In this document: piece by piece, positions 13,901 to 24,672 of the stretch
Layout of the letters: each line of letters opens with the position of its first letter
How positions within the stretch are numbered: the first letter of the stretch is position 1
Source of the DNA: Erythrocercus mccallii
Taxonomy: Eukaryota; Chordata; Aves; Passeriformes; Dicruridae
Length of the DNA stretch: 64,000 bases
Direction of reading: 5' to 3'
NCBI GenBank assembly: GCA_013397435.1
Contig: VZRG01002589.1
Coordinates: forward strand, 29,594-93,593
Program-made: the position numbers and the translations under genes
Notes under the pieces: generated by a model
Databases searched by the model: none
The model's input: only the letters and a program-made list of their open reading frames with translations
What the model was told of the DNA's origin: nothing

Positions 13901-15451
13901 GCCTTTATTTTTTCATATAAGAAGTCAACTCAGAACTTTATTTGATCTAATGCTTTGTTTATGATAAATTCTTACCAGCGTCTGAAGTGGTTGCTTTATG
14001 TTGTCAACTGGACACATCATTGCTCTGTTAGAAGCAATCACAACCTTTGAAACACAGTAATGAACAGTGTCTCTAATGAAGAAATGCCTATGGAGATAGC
14101 ACAAATAGCATATATGACATTTTTGTTCAAAGAGAACTCAGACAAACTTCTGTCTCATAGTGAAACTGGAGAGTTTTTACATCAGCCTGGTGTATTTTGC
14201 CCCTTTAAACTATTAATGGTGATGCTGATTTTAGCTCCAAACAAACTTTTTGCTTGTTAATGTGTTTTGCAACAAAATGGTTTGCTAATTATATGGTATT
14301 AAAAATGTAAATCTCATGATAAGGCACTCTAAGTAAAACTGTTGGTAGCATAAAGTATTAAGTACTGGAAGAACTAGTTGTATGCAACTGTGAGTCTAAT
14401 TGGAACTATATTATGAAGTGGCAAAAAAGTCTGTTCATTCTGTATGGTTTGGTAGATAAACACTGATGTGTGTGTAGTAGCATGGAAATTATATTTTATA
14501 TGCTGTACCTTTGTATGTTTTGTTTAGAAGGGTTCACTTTCATTTAGATCCTCCATTTTTAGTGCAGGTTACATTACCTCTTCCTAGCTGGATTTTCTTC
14601 CTGCCTTGTGCAAAGCTACTAGAGCACAGGGAAAAAATGCCCATCGAGAGGAAATTAAGTATTTAAATAAAAGAATTTGAATATATCCCATGTTTTAAAA
14701 ACACACAGTTGAGTCCTTGGTATTCCTTGCCATTGCTGAACTGCAATGTTCCACACAGCTCTTCATATTACCACAGGACCTGTAAAAGGGGAGACTGGAA
14801 CATATCTACTTATTTTCTCCAGAACTTGCATTTTCTGGAAGACTAGGATGGCAGTTCTGTGTTTTATTACAGTGAGGATTATTGAATCTGTCACATTGTG
14901 CCATTATTTAATGGTAAAGTCACATCTGCTGCCATTAGTCAACTCCTTGTTAGTCTTTTGGGTAGAGAAATGTTACTAGTGGGTGTAGTGATACCACAGA
15001 TGCAGTCTACTTTATTATTTAAACTTACAACCTCAATTTCATTAAGTTAAAATACCTTCTGCTGCAATTAGACCCTTGCACAGCTTCTGACTATTCTGTG
15101 AAATTCAGTCACACAAAGCTGTGAGTCAGAGTCTGATTAAATAGGTGTAGTGCTATTTAAACACACATATATGTGGTAAGCAAGTACGGGAGGTAATGCA
15201 GGACATTTATTTTTTAATTTTTATTTAATTGCACAAAGTTATCTAAACAGAAATGTGAAAACTGAATGCAAGAATATGATTAAGCTGTTTTGGGGTCATC
15301 CATTCTAAATTTCTTGTGTTTTAATAGTGATGCTACTTCAAAATTGACCTTTTTTGTTGTCAGCATCTTTTATTCAATGTATTACTATTTTGGAGTCACA
15401 TCTAAAAATTTTTTTTCTCTCTCTTACAGACTGGACTTTGACATTCTTTTC

Positions 15452-15472
15452 ATGAAAGAGGTTTCCAAGTAG
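15452..15472 (+). promoter_or_regulatory. uORF 1 in STAG1 leader, six codons
   Basis: ATG at 15452 opens a six-codon frame (MKEVSK) that stops at TAG 15470-15472. It lies in the same frame as the STAG1 start, 84 bases upstream. The context is weak (T at -3, A at +4), so leaky scanning is expected. Whether it is translated is inference. Confidence 0.6.
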
Positions 15473-15503
15473 TTGTCTTATAATAACTTTGAGAAGAAAT
15501 TCT

Positions 15504-15509
15504 ATGTAG
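15504..15509 (+). promoter_or_regulatory. minimal start-stop uORF (ATGTAG) in STAG1 leader
   Basis: ATG is followed directly by TAG, 32 bases before the main STAG1 start codon and out of frame with it. Start-stop elements of this kind are known in other mRNAs to hold an initiating/terminating ribosome and lower downstream initiation. The context here is weak (T at -3), so any effect may be modest. Confidence 0.6.
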
Positions 15510-15535
15510 CTCTTACTTCCCAGAGTGCTGCAAAA

Positions 15536-15564
15536 ATGATTACTTCAGATTTGCCAGTACTACA
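15536..15564 (+). CDS. STAG1: STAG1 first coding exon (residues 1-10)
   Basis: This encodes the first ten residues of cohesin subunit SA1 (MITSDLPVLQ; the last codon is split, CA here and G in the next exon). SA1 is the HEAT-repeat, RAD21-binding subunit of the nuclear cohesin ring, which acts in sister-chromatid cohesion and chromatin looping. The peptide matches the vertebrate STAG1 N-terminus as I recall it, with one conservative change (D for E at position 5). The ATG has A at -3, a good start context, and an in-frame stop lies upstream at 15470. The exon ends at a strong 5' splice site (ACA|GTGAGT at 15564/15565). STAG2 starts with an unrelated sequence, so this is STAG1 and not its paralogue. 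Confidence 0.95.
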
Positions 15565-18500
15565 GTGAGTATACTTTTCTCTCTACATTTGAAATCTTGG
15601 CTTTTAAAAGGGTTGAAGTAAACAGAGAGGTGATTGTGAGGATAAAGCACAAGCTTGAAAGAAGTGCGTGTTTGTGTGGCTGTTCCAGGTCTGCTATGTT
15701 TTCATGTGCTGGAAAACTGCATAAAGAAAATGCAAAACACCTAATCTAAAAAGTATTTCTTTCTATGTATTTAACTTTGCTGTGCAAAACAAAACAAGGT
15801 CTTTGCTACTTTCACGCTTCTGAATGTTGTGAGATTTCAGCAGTGTGTATTGGTTTTGGTCAGAATTGACCATATCGTGTGTTCCAGTTCTGGACTTTCT
15901 CACACCATATTGTATATTCCAGTTGTGTACTTTCTTAGAATGAGCTGAATTTATTGTGCAAAAAGCCTTTGCCTGCTGCAGTTGAAGATAGCAAGTGGCA
16001 TGACCATGTTTTGGTGCTGCTGGGAAACAGGAGTGGCTAATGCCCATGGGAAAGTGGCTGTGCTTGGATGAAGTCAGCTACTGGGAAGAACAGAGTGTAA
16101 GTCTGGAGGAGGAGGAACTGGAGAGTAAATCAAGTAAAGTTAAAAGGAATTTTAGAGATTAGAACCTGCTCCTCTCTTCACAGGGCAGAGAGAAAACACA
16201 AAGTGAAGAAGTTCATGGGGTAAGGTAATGACAGGGAAATAACAACAGACCAAATGGGCTTGGCTTGGAGAAAATTAATTTATTGCTAATTAGAAAGGAT
16301 TGGATGATGGTGAGAAGCAAAGACAAAACTTACCAGGTGTTCCTTCTACCCCTGCCCTTACCTCAGTTCACCTTCAACCTTTCATCCTACCCCATCCCCT
16401 CATGCCCCCAGTATGGGTCCCCAGCCCACTCCACTTCATGCTTCTTGCACAGAGCCCTTCATCCCCTCCCAGGGGGCTTTTCATCCCCTCCCAGGCCCTC
16501 CATCCTTTCACAGAGCCCTTCATCCCCTCACAGGGCCCTCCATCCCTCCACAGAGCCCTTCATCCCCTCCCAGGGCCCTTCATTCCCTCCCAGGGCCCTC
16601 CATCCCCTCACAGGGCCCTCCGTCCCCTCCCAGGGCCCTCCGTCCCCTCCCAGGGCCCTCCGTCCCCTCCCAGGGCCCTCCATCCCCTCACAGAGCCCTC
16701 CATCCCCTCACAAGGCCTTCCGTCCCCTCACAGAGCCCTCCATCCCCTCACAAGGCCTTCCGTCCCCTCCCAGGGCCCTCCGTCCCCTCCCAGGGCCCTC
16801 CATCCCCTCACAGAGCTCCCTCCATCCCCTCACAGGGCCTTCCGTCCCCTCACAGAGCTCCCTCTGTTACCACCCTGCTGCCAGTGCCAGGCACCTGCAC
16901 CAGGTGCATTTGGTAACTATCTAATGTTAATTTATTTTTGCTTGGAATGTTTCCTATTTATTTTTTTTTAACCTCAGGGTGTGAAGGAACCTCAGTTTAT
17001 CAGCGTTGAGTGGCGTTCCAAGCTAAGATTTCAAGTCCTGTTATTTAAGAAACTGAATGGTTGGACAGTTGAAAATTGTCTGACCTTAATAATAGCATGC
17101 TTTGCATTACAGTTTTCTCTTGTAATTTTAAAGCCTCTTTAAAAAAATTAGTTGTGGATGAGTACAGGCTAAAGCAGGGGATGACCTTGATGGGCAGCAC
17201 TGAGGGGAGTGTCAGCCTTAGGGGGGTCTTGTTAGCTTAGGGATTAGTTGTGGAGGAACATTTTCTTGCCTCATATTTCCTGGTTTTGCCACATTCAAGA
17301 AGTGAGGGAAAGTTTGTAAAATATGCCAAGAACAAAAAGCTAGGAGAATCTGTGATGGTAGTGGTAGGAAAGGGATATTCGCAGTCCCACTTCAAGAACC
17401 CAGATGGACTTAAAAAGTGAATGGAATATCACAGAGTTTAGGGTTAATAAGTCCTTATTAATGAATTTGGTAACTCTACACACCAGCTGAAAAACCTGAG
17501 GGATGTTAAATATTCCAGCCTATTCTTTAGTCAGAGCCACTGATACTAAGCAAATCAAAGAGTGAAAAGAAAACATGCATGTTGTTTTTTCTGGTAAAGT
17601 TGGGAATAATTTAATGCTACTTTGTAAAGTGTTTGTGAGATGTCATTCTCAACAATACATGTAGTTTTGATTGCTTATGAACGAGAAGAGGTCTTTCATT
17701 TTACAAAGAACTCAGCATGATTTGCACATAAAGGTTTTGGGCTTCGGAGGGCTCAGAATGTTGTCTAGTGTGGATGAAGTATCAAAGAAAATGATAAATT
17801 CTAATTCGGAAGGTCCCAGCCAGGCTTTCATCAGGAAGAGCTCTGGCTAAGGGTGAGGAAACTTGAAACAACTTTTGGGCTAGGGATTATTATAATCTCC
17901 CATTCCTGTGCTTAATTTCTACTTCTGTTTTGTAATGTTTTGTTATCTTTTTGGTTACCCTCTTTAAACAAGCAATCCTAAAGCCAATTTGATATGTTAA
18001 TATATGTTGCTTAGGTCCATATCATATATTCCCTCCCAAATTCTTCTTTGTTGAGGGAACAGGAAAGGAGAATCTTTAACCTTTCTAGATTCATAGAAGT
18101 GGCTTCAGAACACAGGGAGGACAGGATTTCATGTACTGGTGTTTCAGATGTTTGTAGAAAACATCTGGTGTATTCAAACTGTGTGATGGACAGGCATGAA
18201 TCCTTCTCAATGACATGACTCATGTTTGTTCCTTAGATTTTTGAAGATCAACCATGAGAACTGATTTGTCCATGATTCATGAGCTTGTGCATTTAGCCAT
18301 TTTTCTTCATGAACGTTTATTTTCACAGGGCTGAATCTGGTGATAGCAATTACTGAATTTATCTCTGCCAGAATGTTGAGACCCTCAGTAACAGTGATAA
18401 GAGCTTATAGAAGTGTTTTGGTGTCTTTTTTTACAAAACCTGGTACATAAACACAGGTTTTTGCTGTGGTATGTTTTTAAAGGGGCATGGTATATAAACT

Positions 18501-21500
18501 CTATAGCTAGGGCTTTGTGGAATAGTAGAAGAAAGGGAAATTCATTTTAGTTTGTTTTACAGAGATGTGAAATTTACTGTGTTAATGGAAAAATGTTTTT
18601 CAGAAGCATGACATAGTAAAGGACTGTCCAGTAGTCTGTTAATTATTCATTAACATGGATAGTTTCAAGGATTAGTAATTATAACTCTGGAATAATACCT
18701 GGAGTTTTTAGAAGGGATCCTGGAGTTGCTGCCACTTTTCTAGGATGCTTTAGTCACCACAGAAACCAGAAAGGAAAGCAGAGTATACCTGAGCCTTGAA
18801 AAGGGGTTATCACTTGTCACCTTTGCTCTGCTCACCCCAGGCTTGTAGGTCCCCCCCACCTCTGTCAAATTCTCTCATGTCCCTGTCATTTCAGGGAGTC
18901 TTAAGAGAGGAAAGGTTTAGCTTTAGGCACTTCCACCTCTCCTTAGATGAGGTAGGTTTCCTTTGGCCCAGATTATCTTCCCTCACAACAGCTTCAGGAA
19001 GGATAAATTATGACTAAGCCAAAGTTTCCCCCTCAGGTGCCTAGTCACACACACGTGGAATGAGGATAAGATAATTCTGGTCTATTAAGATGTGGATAAC
19101 TGCCACCAGATAAATGACTTCTTAACAGTTCTGTAAGATGTGTAGGGAATGAGGGAGATGGATGCTGGCCAGCTGCTTCTCTCACTGAGTGTTACAAAGT
19201 GACAGAGCTGCCGGCAATTAGGAGATGCTGTACTGCTGCCCTGAGTTCAGGAATAAGGGGAAAAGGGGCATGTGTGTGTAGCCAGAGAAACTACAAGCCT
19301 GGGGCAGAAGCAGGAGGCACTACCTCCCAAACTAAAAAGGCTCACAGCCACACTGGAAGGGCCTTTTTGTGTAGGAGTTGGATGATTCAAATACAGTTCC
19401 TTGCTGCTTGTTACGATGTTTATTTTAATATGAAACCAGTTAAAGACTGGAGGTTGTCCTTGATCCTGTCTCCCTACTCCAAATAATGTGAGGATTAAAG
19501 GGAACCTAGTTTTTGATGTTTTTTCCCCTTGCTCCTTATGTATATTCTTTGCTGGAAAGAAGTTTCCTTTGTTCCTCGCATGTTGTTAGGGTGAGATTTA
19601 TTTTGTTTGGTTTGAAACATTTATATTCGAGCTGCTTGTCTTGATCACCTTATCATCAATGGAAAGAAAACAAAATTTATGTATCATTCTTAAACTGTCT
19701 GACCAGTTTTGGACACTGACCTTAGTGTGACGTATCTTGTACATTAATATTTCCTGCATTGCATATGTCTCTAATTTAGATTAGATTAATCTCACCCTTT
19801 GTACTAATTTATTGAGGTTTTCCCAAAAAGGGAAATGGCCAAAGAGGCTTCCAGCAAATCAGAGAAGTTTTACAGAAGAATATTAAGAGAATCAGGTTTA
19901 AGGCAACAGTCTATTTAAGGCAAAGAACAGAAGGTCGTTAATAACTTAACTGTTCCTTCCATATGTAGTATTTGGAAAGATTTGACATGTCCAGAACTAA
20001 ATAGACAAATTTATCTGGAGGTTTTGCTAGACCAGACTGAGGCTGTATAGGAAAGTCAAATTCTCTGTGGAGTAGATGCATGTGAAGTAGGAGCAGAGTT
20101 TAATTTATTTATATAGCTCTGGTGTTTCAACGGAAGGGTTTGAGCTGTTTGCCTAGGAGGATTGCTGAATCTGTTTTTAATAGAGAGAAATTTTTATCCT
20201 GATGATCCTATAGGTGCAGATTTATAAGCTACCAAAGCACAGCGTTTTCCCCAGGAATGGGGTATTTTTTAGACAGACACAACATGTCTGAAACTTTTCC
20301 AATAAGGATCTGGGCAGACCAGAGAGGAAAGCTTTGGGATTTTTTTTCAGAGAAGCAATAGAGAATGGTTTTAATTTCTCTCCAGCAAAAGAAGGGAGCA
20401 AATGTTTTTATGGGGTTCCTTACTTCTGTATTTCAAATCTATTAAAATAGTGAAGCAATGTGCATTTTTGTCAAATTGACTTGCAGCATGATGAGGTATT
20501 TGAGTAAAGGCTGGATATATCCATCTGCATAAGCATGCCTTCAGCTGTATTTACTGCATTGCTTTTCTCTGCTGTGGCCCTAATCTACCAAACAATTTTG
20601 AGCTCCGTTTGGGGTATCTTTTATTTGATTTTAGACTTCTTATATTTTTTGGGTGTTTTTCCAAATACATAGCTTGATACTAAGTTTTTCAAATTCCATA
20701 TTTTATGAAGTGAAAAAGCTACTTTTTAATTGTATCACAACAAAGCTGCATTTTCAATGTTTTGTAGAGGTACTGTGTTACTAGCATTTGTGGACTCAAA
20801 TGCACTAGAATAGTGTTTTTCATCTAGGTACCTGATTTTCTGGGGTATATAGAGTATTTAGGGATAATCCACTGAAATTACTTTCAGTAAAAGAGATTCA
20901 TATATGTTCTTCTGCATTCTGGCATTTGTAAAATATTCTGTTGACCCTTCAGTGTTTTTGTGCGTGCAGATAGGAAAAGGTTGGAAAACAATGTCTTAAT
21001 ATTAGAAATTCATCATAGTTCTGCAGAATTATTTTAGTGAGAGCAGACCTAGCCAATACAGTAATTTCAGTAAAGAGGAGTATGGGAATATTCCCAGTTC
21101 TGATACAATGATATCTTTCTACATTATTAAATAGCTTTCTTGGTGATACAACAAATTTGTGAAATATTCCTGATCTATAGAGCAAAATACAAAATAAACC
21201 CAGACAAGCTGGAAGGTCTGTGTAGATCTTGGCTTGCTGGAGCTTCTTAGTTTCTCTACAGCAGATCACTAATGCTGCCATTGATGTTTGAGGCTCTGTA
21301 AAATATGGAATAGGCCTGGTTTTCACCTTCTCTTTGCACAGGTTGTACAGCAACTGAACTCCTTTCACTTCAAGGAAATGTTTTTTGATTTAAAGAAATC
21401 TAGGATTATAACTACACTTGACCCATCCTTGAGTAATCTAGGACATTATTAGTTGTAAATGCAAATTTATAGAGGTCTGGTGCACTGTGGTCTTGCACAG

Positions 21501-22383
21501 TAAAAATAAAGGCCATCTGTAACAGGTATGATTTTGCATGTGAGCTGCTCTTGGGCAAGATCTAATGCCTCTAAAGATCAATTACAACCTGAGTTTCTAC
21601 AAGCAGCCATGTCTATTTGGAAGGCAGAGAAATACCTGTGCCTCTGGCTGGGAGGGGTGGTGAAAACTGGGGGAATTTTTTTTACTTATCATGCTCTTAA
21701 ATCTGAAATGGCACCAAATGAGAAATTATTGTTTGGGCTTCACTGCTAACAGGAGTTGAGCAATGTCAAAGCTTTTCCACTGAACAAGTGAAAATATTTT
21801 TCTAACTGCAAAAATGATAAATGTCTTCAGATCAAAGGGAATTTTTGGGTTTCGGCCTCACAGTCAGCAGGAATCCTCTTTATTAATAGGTGCCCAAGCC
21901 CCGTGTCTTGGGGAGTGACCAAGAGCATGGTGTAAGCTGTCTGGAACCTTGTGTAACTGTGCTAATGATGAGACAGCTGGATTGGACTCCACATTGCTCT
22001 TGGGGCCTTGAGAGCAGCTCAGAAGCAGCTACAAAGAGTAAAAGGAAGTTCTTGGTAGTGAATACATTGTGAGATTGATGAATTGAGCATGTGCTGGTTA
22101 ATATAGCCTGTTTTGAATTGTAACGTGTTTTCAAATGAGAATTAATTTAAAGAATTCCAGACAATAAAATGACATTGCAGCCAATGAAAAAGGAAGGCCT
22201 TTTGCCAGGGCTAACAATGCTGGGTTCCTTGGTTTGCAGAATGAACAGGGAAAGCCTTTTAATGCTGACTTTTTTTTGTTGTTTATTTGTTTTCTGGCTC
22301 AATACTAAGTATTTAATTGGTCAGTTACAGACTACTTGTTGATTTCAAATCATTTGAATTTATCTAATGTTTCCTCCCCCCAG
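15565..22383 (+). other. STAG1: STAG1 intron 2 (6.8 kb)
   Basis: This is a GT-AG intron between the exons ending at 15564 and starting at 22384; it interrupts a codon after its second base. It carries the 20-bp minisatellite at about 16.45-16.86 kb. The rest is AT-rich unique-looking sequence in which I see no gene, RNA or clear transposon. It ends with a branch-like CTAAT and a C-rich tract (TTTCCTCCCCCCAG). Confidence 0.9.
16447..16864 (+). repeat. 20-bp minisatellite, about 20 copies, intronic
   Basis: Fifteen units of exactly 20 bp stand in register from 16501 to 16800, flanked by 19- and 22-bp variant units at 16460-16500 and 16801-16864 and a partial unit from 16447. The common unit is CATCCCCTCACAGGGCCCTC, with variants CGTCCCC..., CAGAGCCC and CAAGGCCTTC. 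Because 20 is not a multiple of three, every + strand frame cycles through the same 20-residue Pro/Ser/Arg-rich peptide. This explains the overlapping open frames of up to 223 codons in the region; I do not regard them as genes. The minus strand carries repeated runs of three to four G. Confidence 0.95.
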
Positions 22384-22486
22384 GGATTCCACAAACGAAA
22401 CTACTGCACATTCAGATGCTGGCAGTGAGCTTGAAGAAGCAGAAGTCAAAGGAAAAAGAAAAAGGGGCCGTCCCGGCAGGCCTCCA
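22384..22486 (+). CDS. STAG1: STAG1 coding exon, acidic stretch and AT-hook (residues 10-44)
   Basis: The exon starts with the G that completes Gln10 and gives residues 11-44, ending in phase 0 at CCA|GTATGT. It contains an acidic/polar stretch (residues 11-30) and then a basic AT-hook-like motif, KGKRKRGRPGRPP at about 32-44 with the RGRP core at 37-40. AT-hooks bind the minor groove of AT-rich DNA. This motif is present in SA1 and absent from STAG2, and is known to support SA1 function at telomeres. The sequence matches vertebrate STAG1 almost exactly as I recall it (one clear change, A for T at position 29). Skipping this 103-base exon would shift the frame. Confidence 0.97.
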
Positions 22487-22494
22487 GTATGTGT

Positions 22495-22556
22495 AATTTA
22501 TTTTTGTTTTGTTGTGCATCTATTTAATTTATTTTTGTTTTGTTATGCATCTATTT
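22495..22556 (+). repeat. 31-bp tandem duplication beside a 5' splice site
   Basis: Two adjacent 31-bp units (22495-22525 and 22526-22556) differ at one base (GTTGTGCATC versus GTTATGCATC). They begin eight bases inside the intron after the 22486 exon end and are T-rich on the transcript strand (AATTTATTTTTGTTTTG). Near-identity suggests a recent slippage or duplication event. Confidence 0.95.
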
Positions 22557-24479
22557 ATAATTGACTGCAGACTCTTTTTCATCTGATCATCTTGTCACAT
22601 AAATAGGCTTTTAATGAGTCCTATGTCAGACTTTTTGAAGACTTGTAGTATGAAATATTTATCAAATTGATGTGCAAGCAATGTTTGGAGTGTTTAAAAA
22701 AGCACATAAAAATGATCTCATAATAGCTATTAATTTTTCTTTTGCTAGCTGCTTTCATGAACAATACACTTTTGTTATTATTGTCATTGCAACATTCTTC
22801 CAGATATGAGACTAACTTCAGTAAGTACAACCACTTTCTTTTTGAAATTTGTAATAGACTTTAAGTGACAAATGACATTTGAGCCATCCTTTTATTACTG
22901 ATAATCTCTTAATGTGAATGGAAGAATTGCAGCATGATATTTACTAGGCTCCTGAGAAAATCTGTTAACACATTGAAAAGCCATGGGATTGACAACACTG
23001 CATTCTACTTAGGTATCCTCTGGCATAGTGCAGCAGGTGATATTGTTGTCTTTGTCTCTGCTGGCCTATCAGGAGGAACATGCAGAAACAGTTCTCTGTT
23101 ACATGGGGTATTAGGGAGGCTTTCTCTCTTATTTTCATTTGGTTTATAAAATAGCCAATTTATTGGAAAATAAAGGGAAAGTTCTGTGTGTCACGTTGTC
23201 CTTCATCTTGGTTCTTGAAGATGATCAGTTTAGTTCTCTTGGCTGTATCACTTGAAGTACACAGTGTGGAGTAAGACTTGGTGGAACTTCTGTGTGTTTG
23301 TTATTAATGAGTTAGATTCACCTCTTAATGTTGCTCTGTAAATAAATTTGCAATATGAATGTGCCAAATATCTATATATTTATATAGCACTAGTAGATGG
23401 AGATGATTTTGTTTTTTAACCCTGAGGGCTTTGATCCTAAGGCTTATCTCAAACCATGGGCTTGGTGAGGCTGTAAGAATGGACAGATCCATGTGTTTCT
23501 CTCAGTCATGCTGGCCAAGCTGGAGCAAATTCCTCTTTACTGTTGGTTTTCAATTTGCATCACAGTCTCTGGACTTACTCAGGGTGCCAACGTTTTAAAT
23601 CCTGCTCTTTTCTGGGCATGTTGTCTTCCTTTTTGAAAGCTTTGAAACACTTTCCTATGATGCATATATTCTTCATTAGATAAATGGATTTGCTGGTGAA
23701 CATGAAGCCTCTACAGAGCAAGCCTTAAAGAAGTGTTTAAAGAGAACAGCTTATCTGTTTACATAGCTTGTAAGCAAAGGATAAAATGAAGAATTATCTT
23801 TGGAATATTTCATTAGCAAATCTGGGGGGGAGGTTGTAGCTCTCATGAAAAAAAAAGCAGGCTGGTACAACCTGATTGCTAACCCAGACTATTGTTACAA
23901 TATAGGAATTCAAGTTACAGCAACACTAGGGGGATTTTGTAGCCAGCACAAACTCACTGGAAGGGAAAGGTGAATGTTACAAAAAGCATTTCTCATTCCT
24001 CTGCTTCAGTTTATTAGTAGCTCCTATGGGAACATTTGTTGAAGCACTCTGCTGGTCCTGCTATCAGGTTTCTGCAGGAGGAATTGCTCATTTTGCTTAC
24101 AACTCCAGACTCATTAGGTGTGTGTGATTGTCAGGTGATGAACATGCAGAGGAAGCAGCCATTGCTTCATTCACAAAGTGATGGGCTGTGAGCTGACTGC
24201 TGCTAAGGAGCAAGACCTTAGGTCCTTAGGGTTACCAGCAGGGATTCTGTGAAAGCTTCATCTTAATGCCTAAGAGGAGTCAAAAAACCCCAAATCCAGT
24301 CTTAAATCTTAGAGGAAGAAAATAGAGAATGAAACAAATACAGTGTCCTTTATAGAACTGTAGTTTGTCAAAATTTGGAAGAATTTGCTCAGTTCTACTT
24401 TCTGTTTTGATCTCCATCCCAAAATCTCAGGAAAGTGTATGTTAGGACTGGAGGAGTTTCAGAGAGGAAAAACAATATG

Positions 24480-24672
24480 GTCGTTTATGGAATGGGACTC
24501 AGCAGATCTCATTGCAACCTCCTAATCAGAGTGGGGTCAGCCTTGGGATCAGACCACATTGCTCATGGCTTGTCCAGTTTGATTTTGAAAACTACCAAGG
24601 CTGGAGATTGCACAGCCTCTCTTAGGTGCCTGTTCTGTTTTGCTTCATGATAAATTTGTCCCTTGGTTCTTC
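24480..24672 (-). mobile_element. CR1 LINE fragment, antisense, diverged
   Basis: The + strand reads like the reverse complement of an older CR1 3' region. The clearest part is 24575-24660, with 'gcttgtccagtttgattttgaaaac', 'ccaaggctggagattgcacagcctctctt' and 'ggtgcctgttc' as landmarks. The start is uncertain and the terminal ATTCTATG repeats are not seen. An A-rich tract follows at about 24.68 kb. Confidence 0.6.

Larger units (their letters stand above)
1..15429 (+). other. STAG1: STAG1 intron 1 (3' part) or upstream flank
   Basis: This 15.4 kb stretch has no coding exon I can recognise. It is AT-rich, full of stop codons on both strands, and has no CpG-rich promoter-like island, so I infer it is the end of the intron between a non-coding first exon outside the window and the start-codon exon at 15430. 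It ends in a good 3' splice site: a candidate branch sequence TCTAAAA, then a T/C-rich tract and TTACAG just before 15430. Contents noted separately are a G+T-skewed block at about 5.2-6.7 kb and a CR1 relic at about 10.8 kb. A minus-strand open frame at 13.1-13.6 kb is judged to be chance. Elsewhere in it I see nothing definite. Confidence 0.75.
15430..15535 (+). other. STAG1: STAG1 5' UTR part of the start-codon exon
   Basis: The exon begins after the 3' splice site TTACAG ending at 15429. Its first 106 bases are untranslated: the frame of the main ATG (15536) is closed by TAG at 15470-15472, so no upstream in-frame start can extend the protein. The leader holds two short upstream ORFs, annotated separately. 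The exon boundary is inferred from the splice signal and not from transcript data; an alternative upstream acceptor would lengthen the leader without changing the protein. Confidence 0.8.

Noticed and set aside
16265..16971. Three overlapping + strand open frames of 167-223 codons, Pro/Ser-rich
   Set aside because: They are produced by the 20-bp minisatellite, whose unit is not a multiple of three and contains no stop in any + frame. They are not genes.
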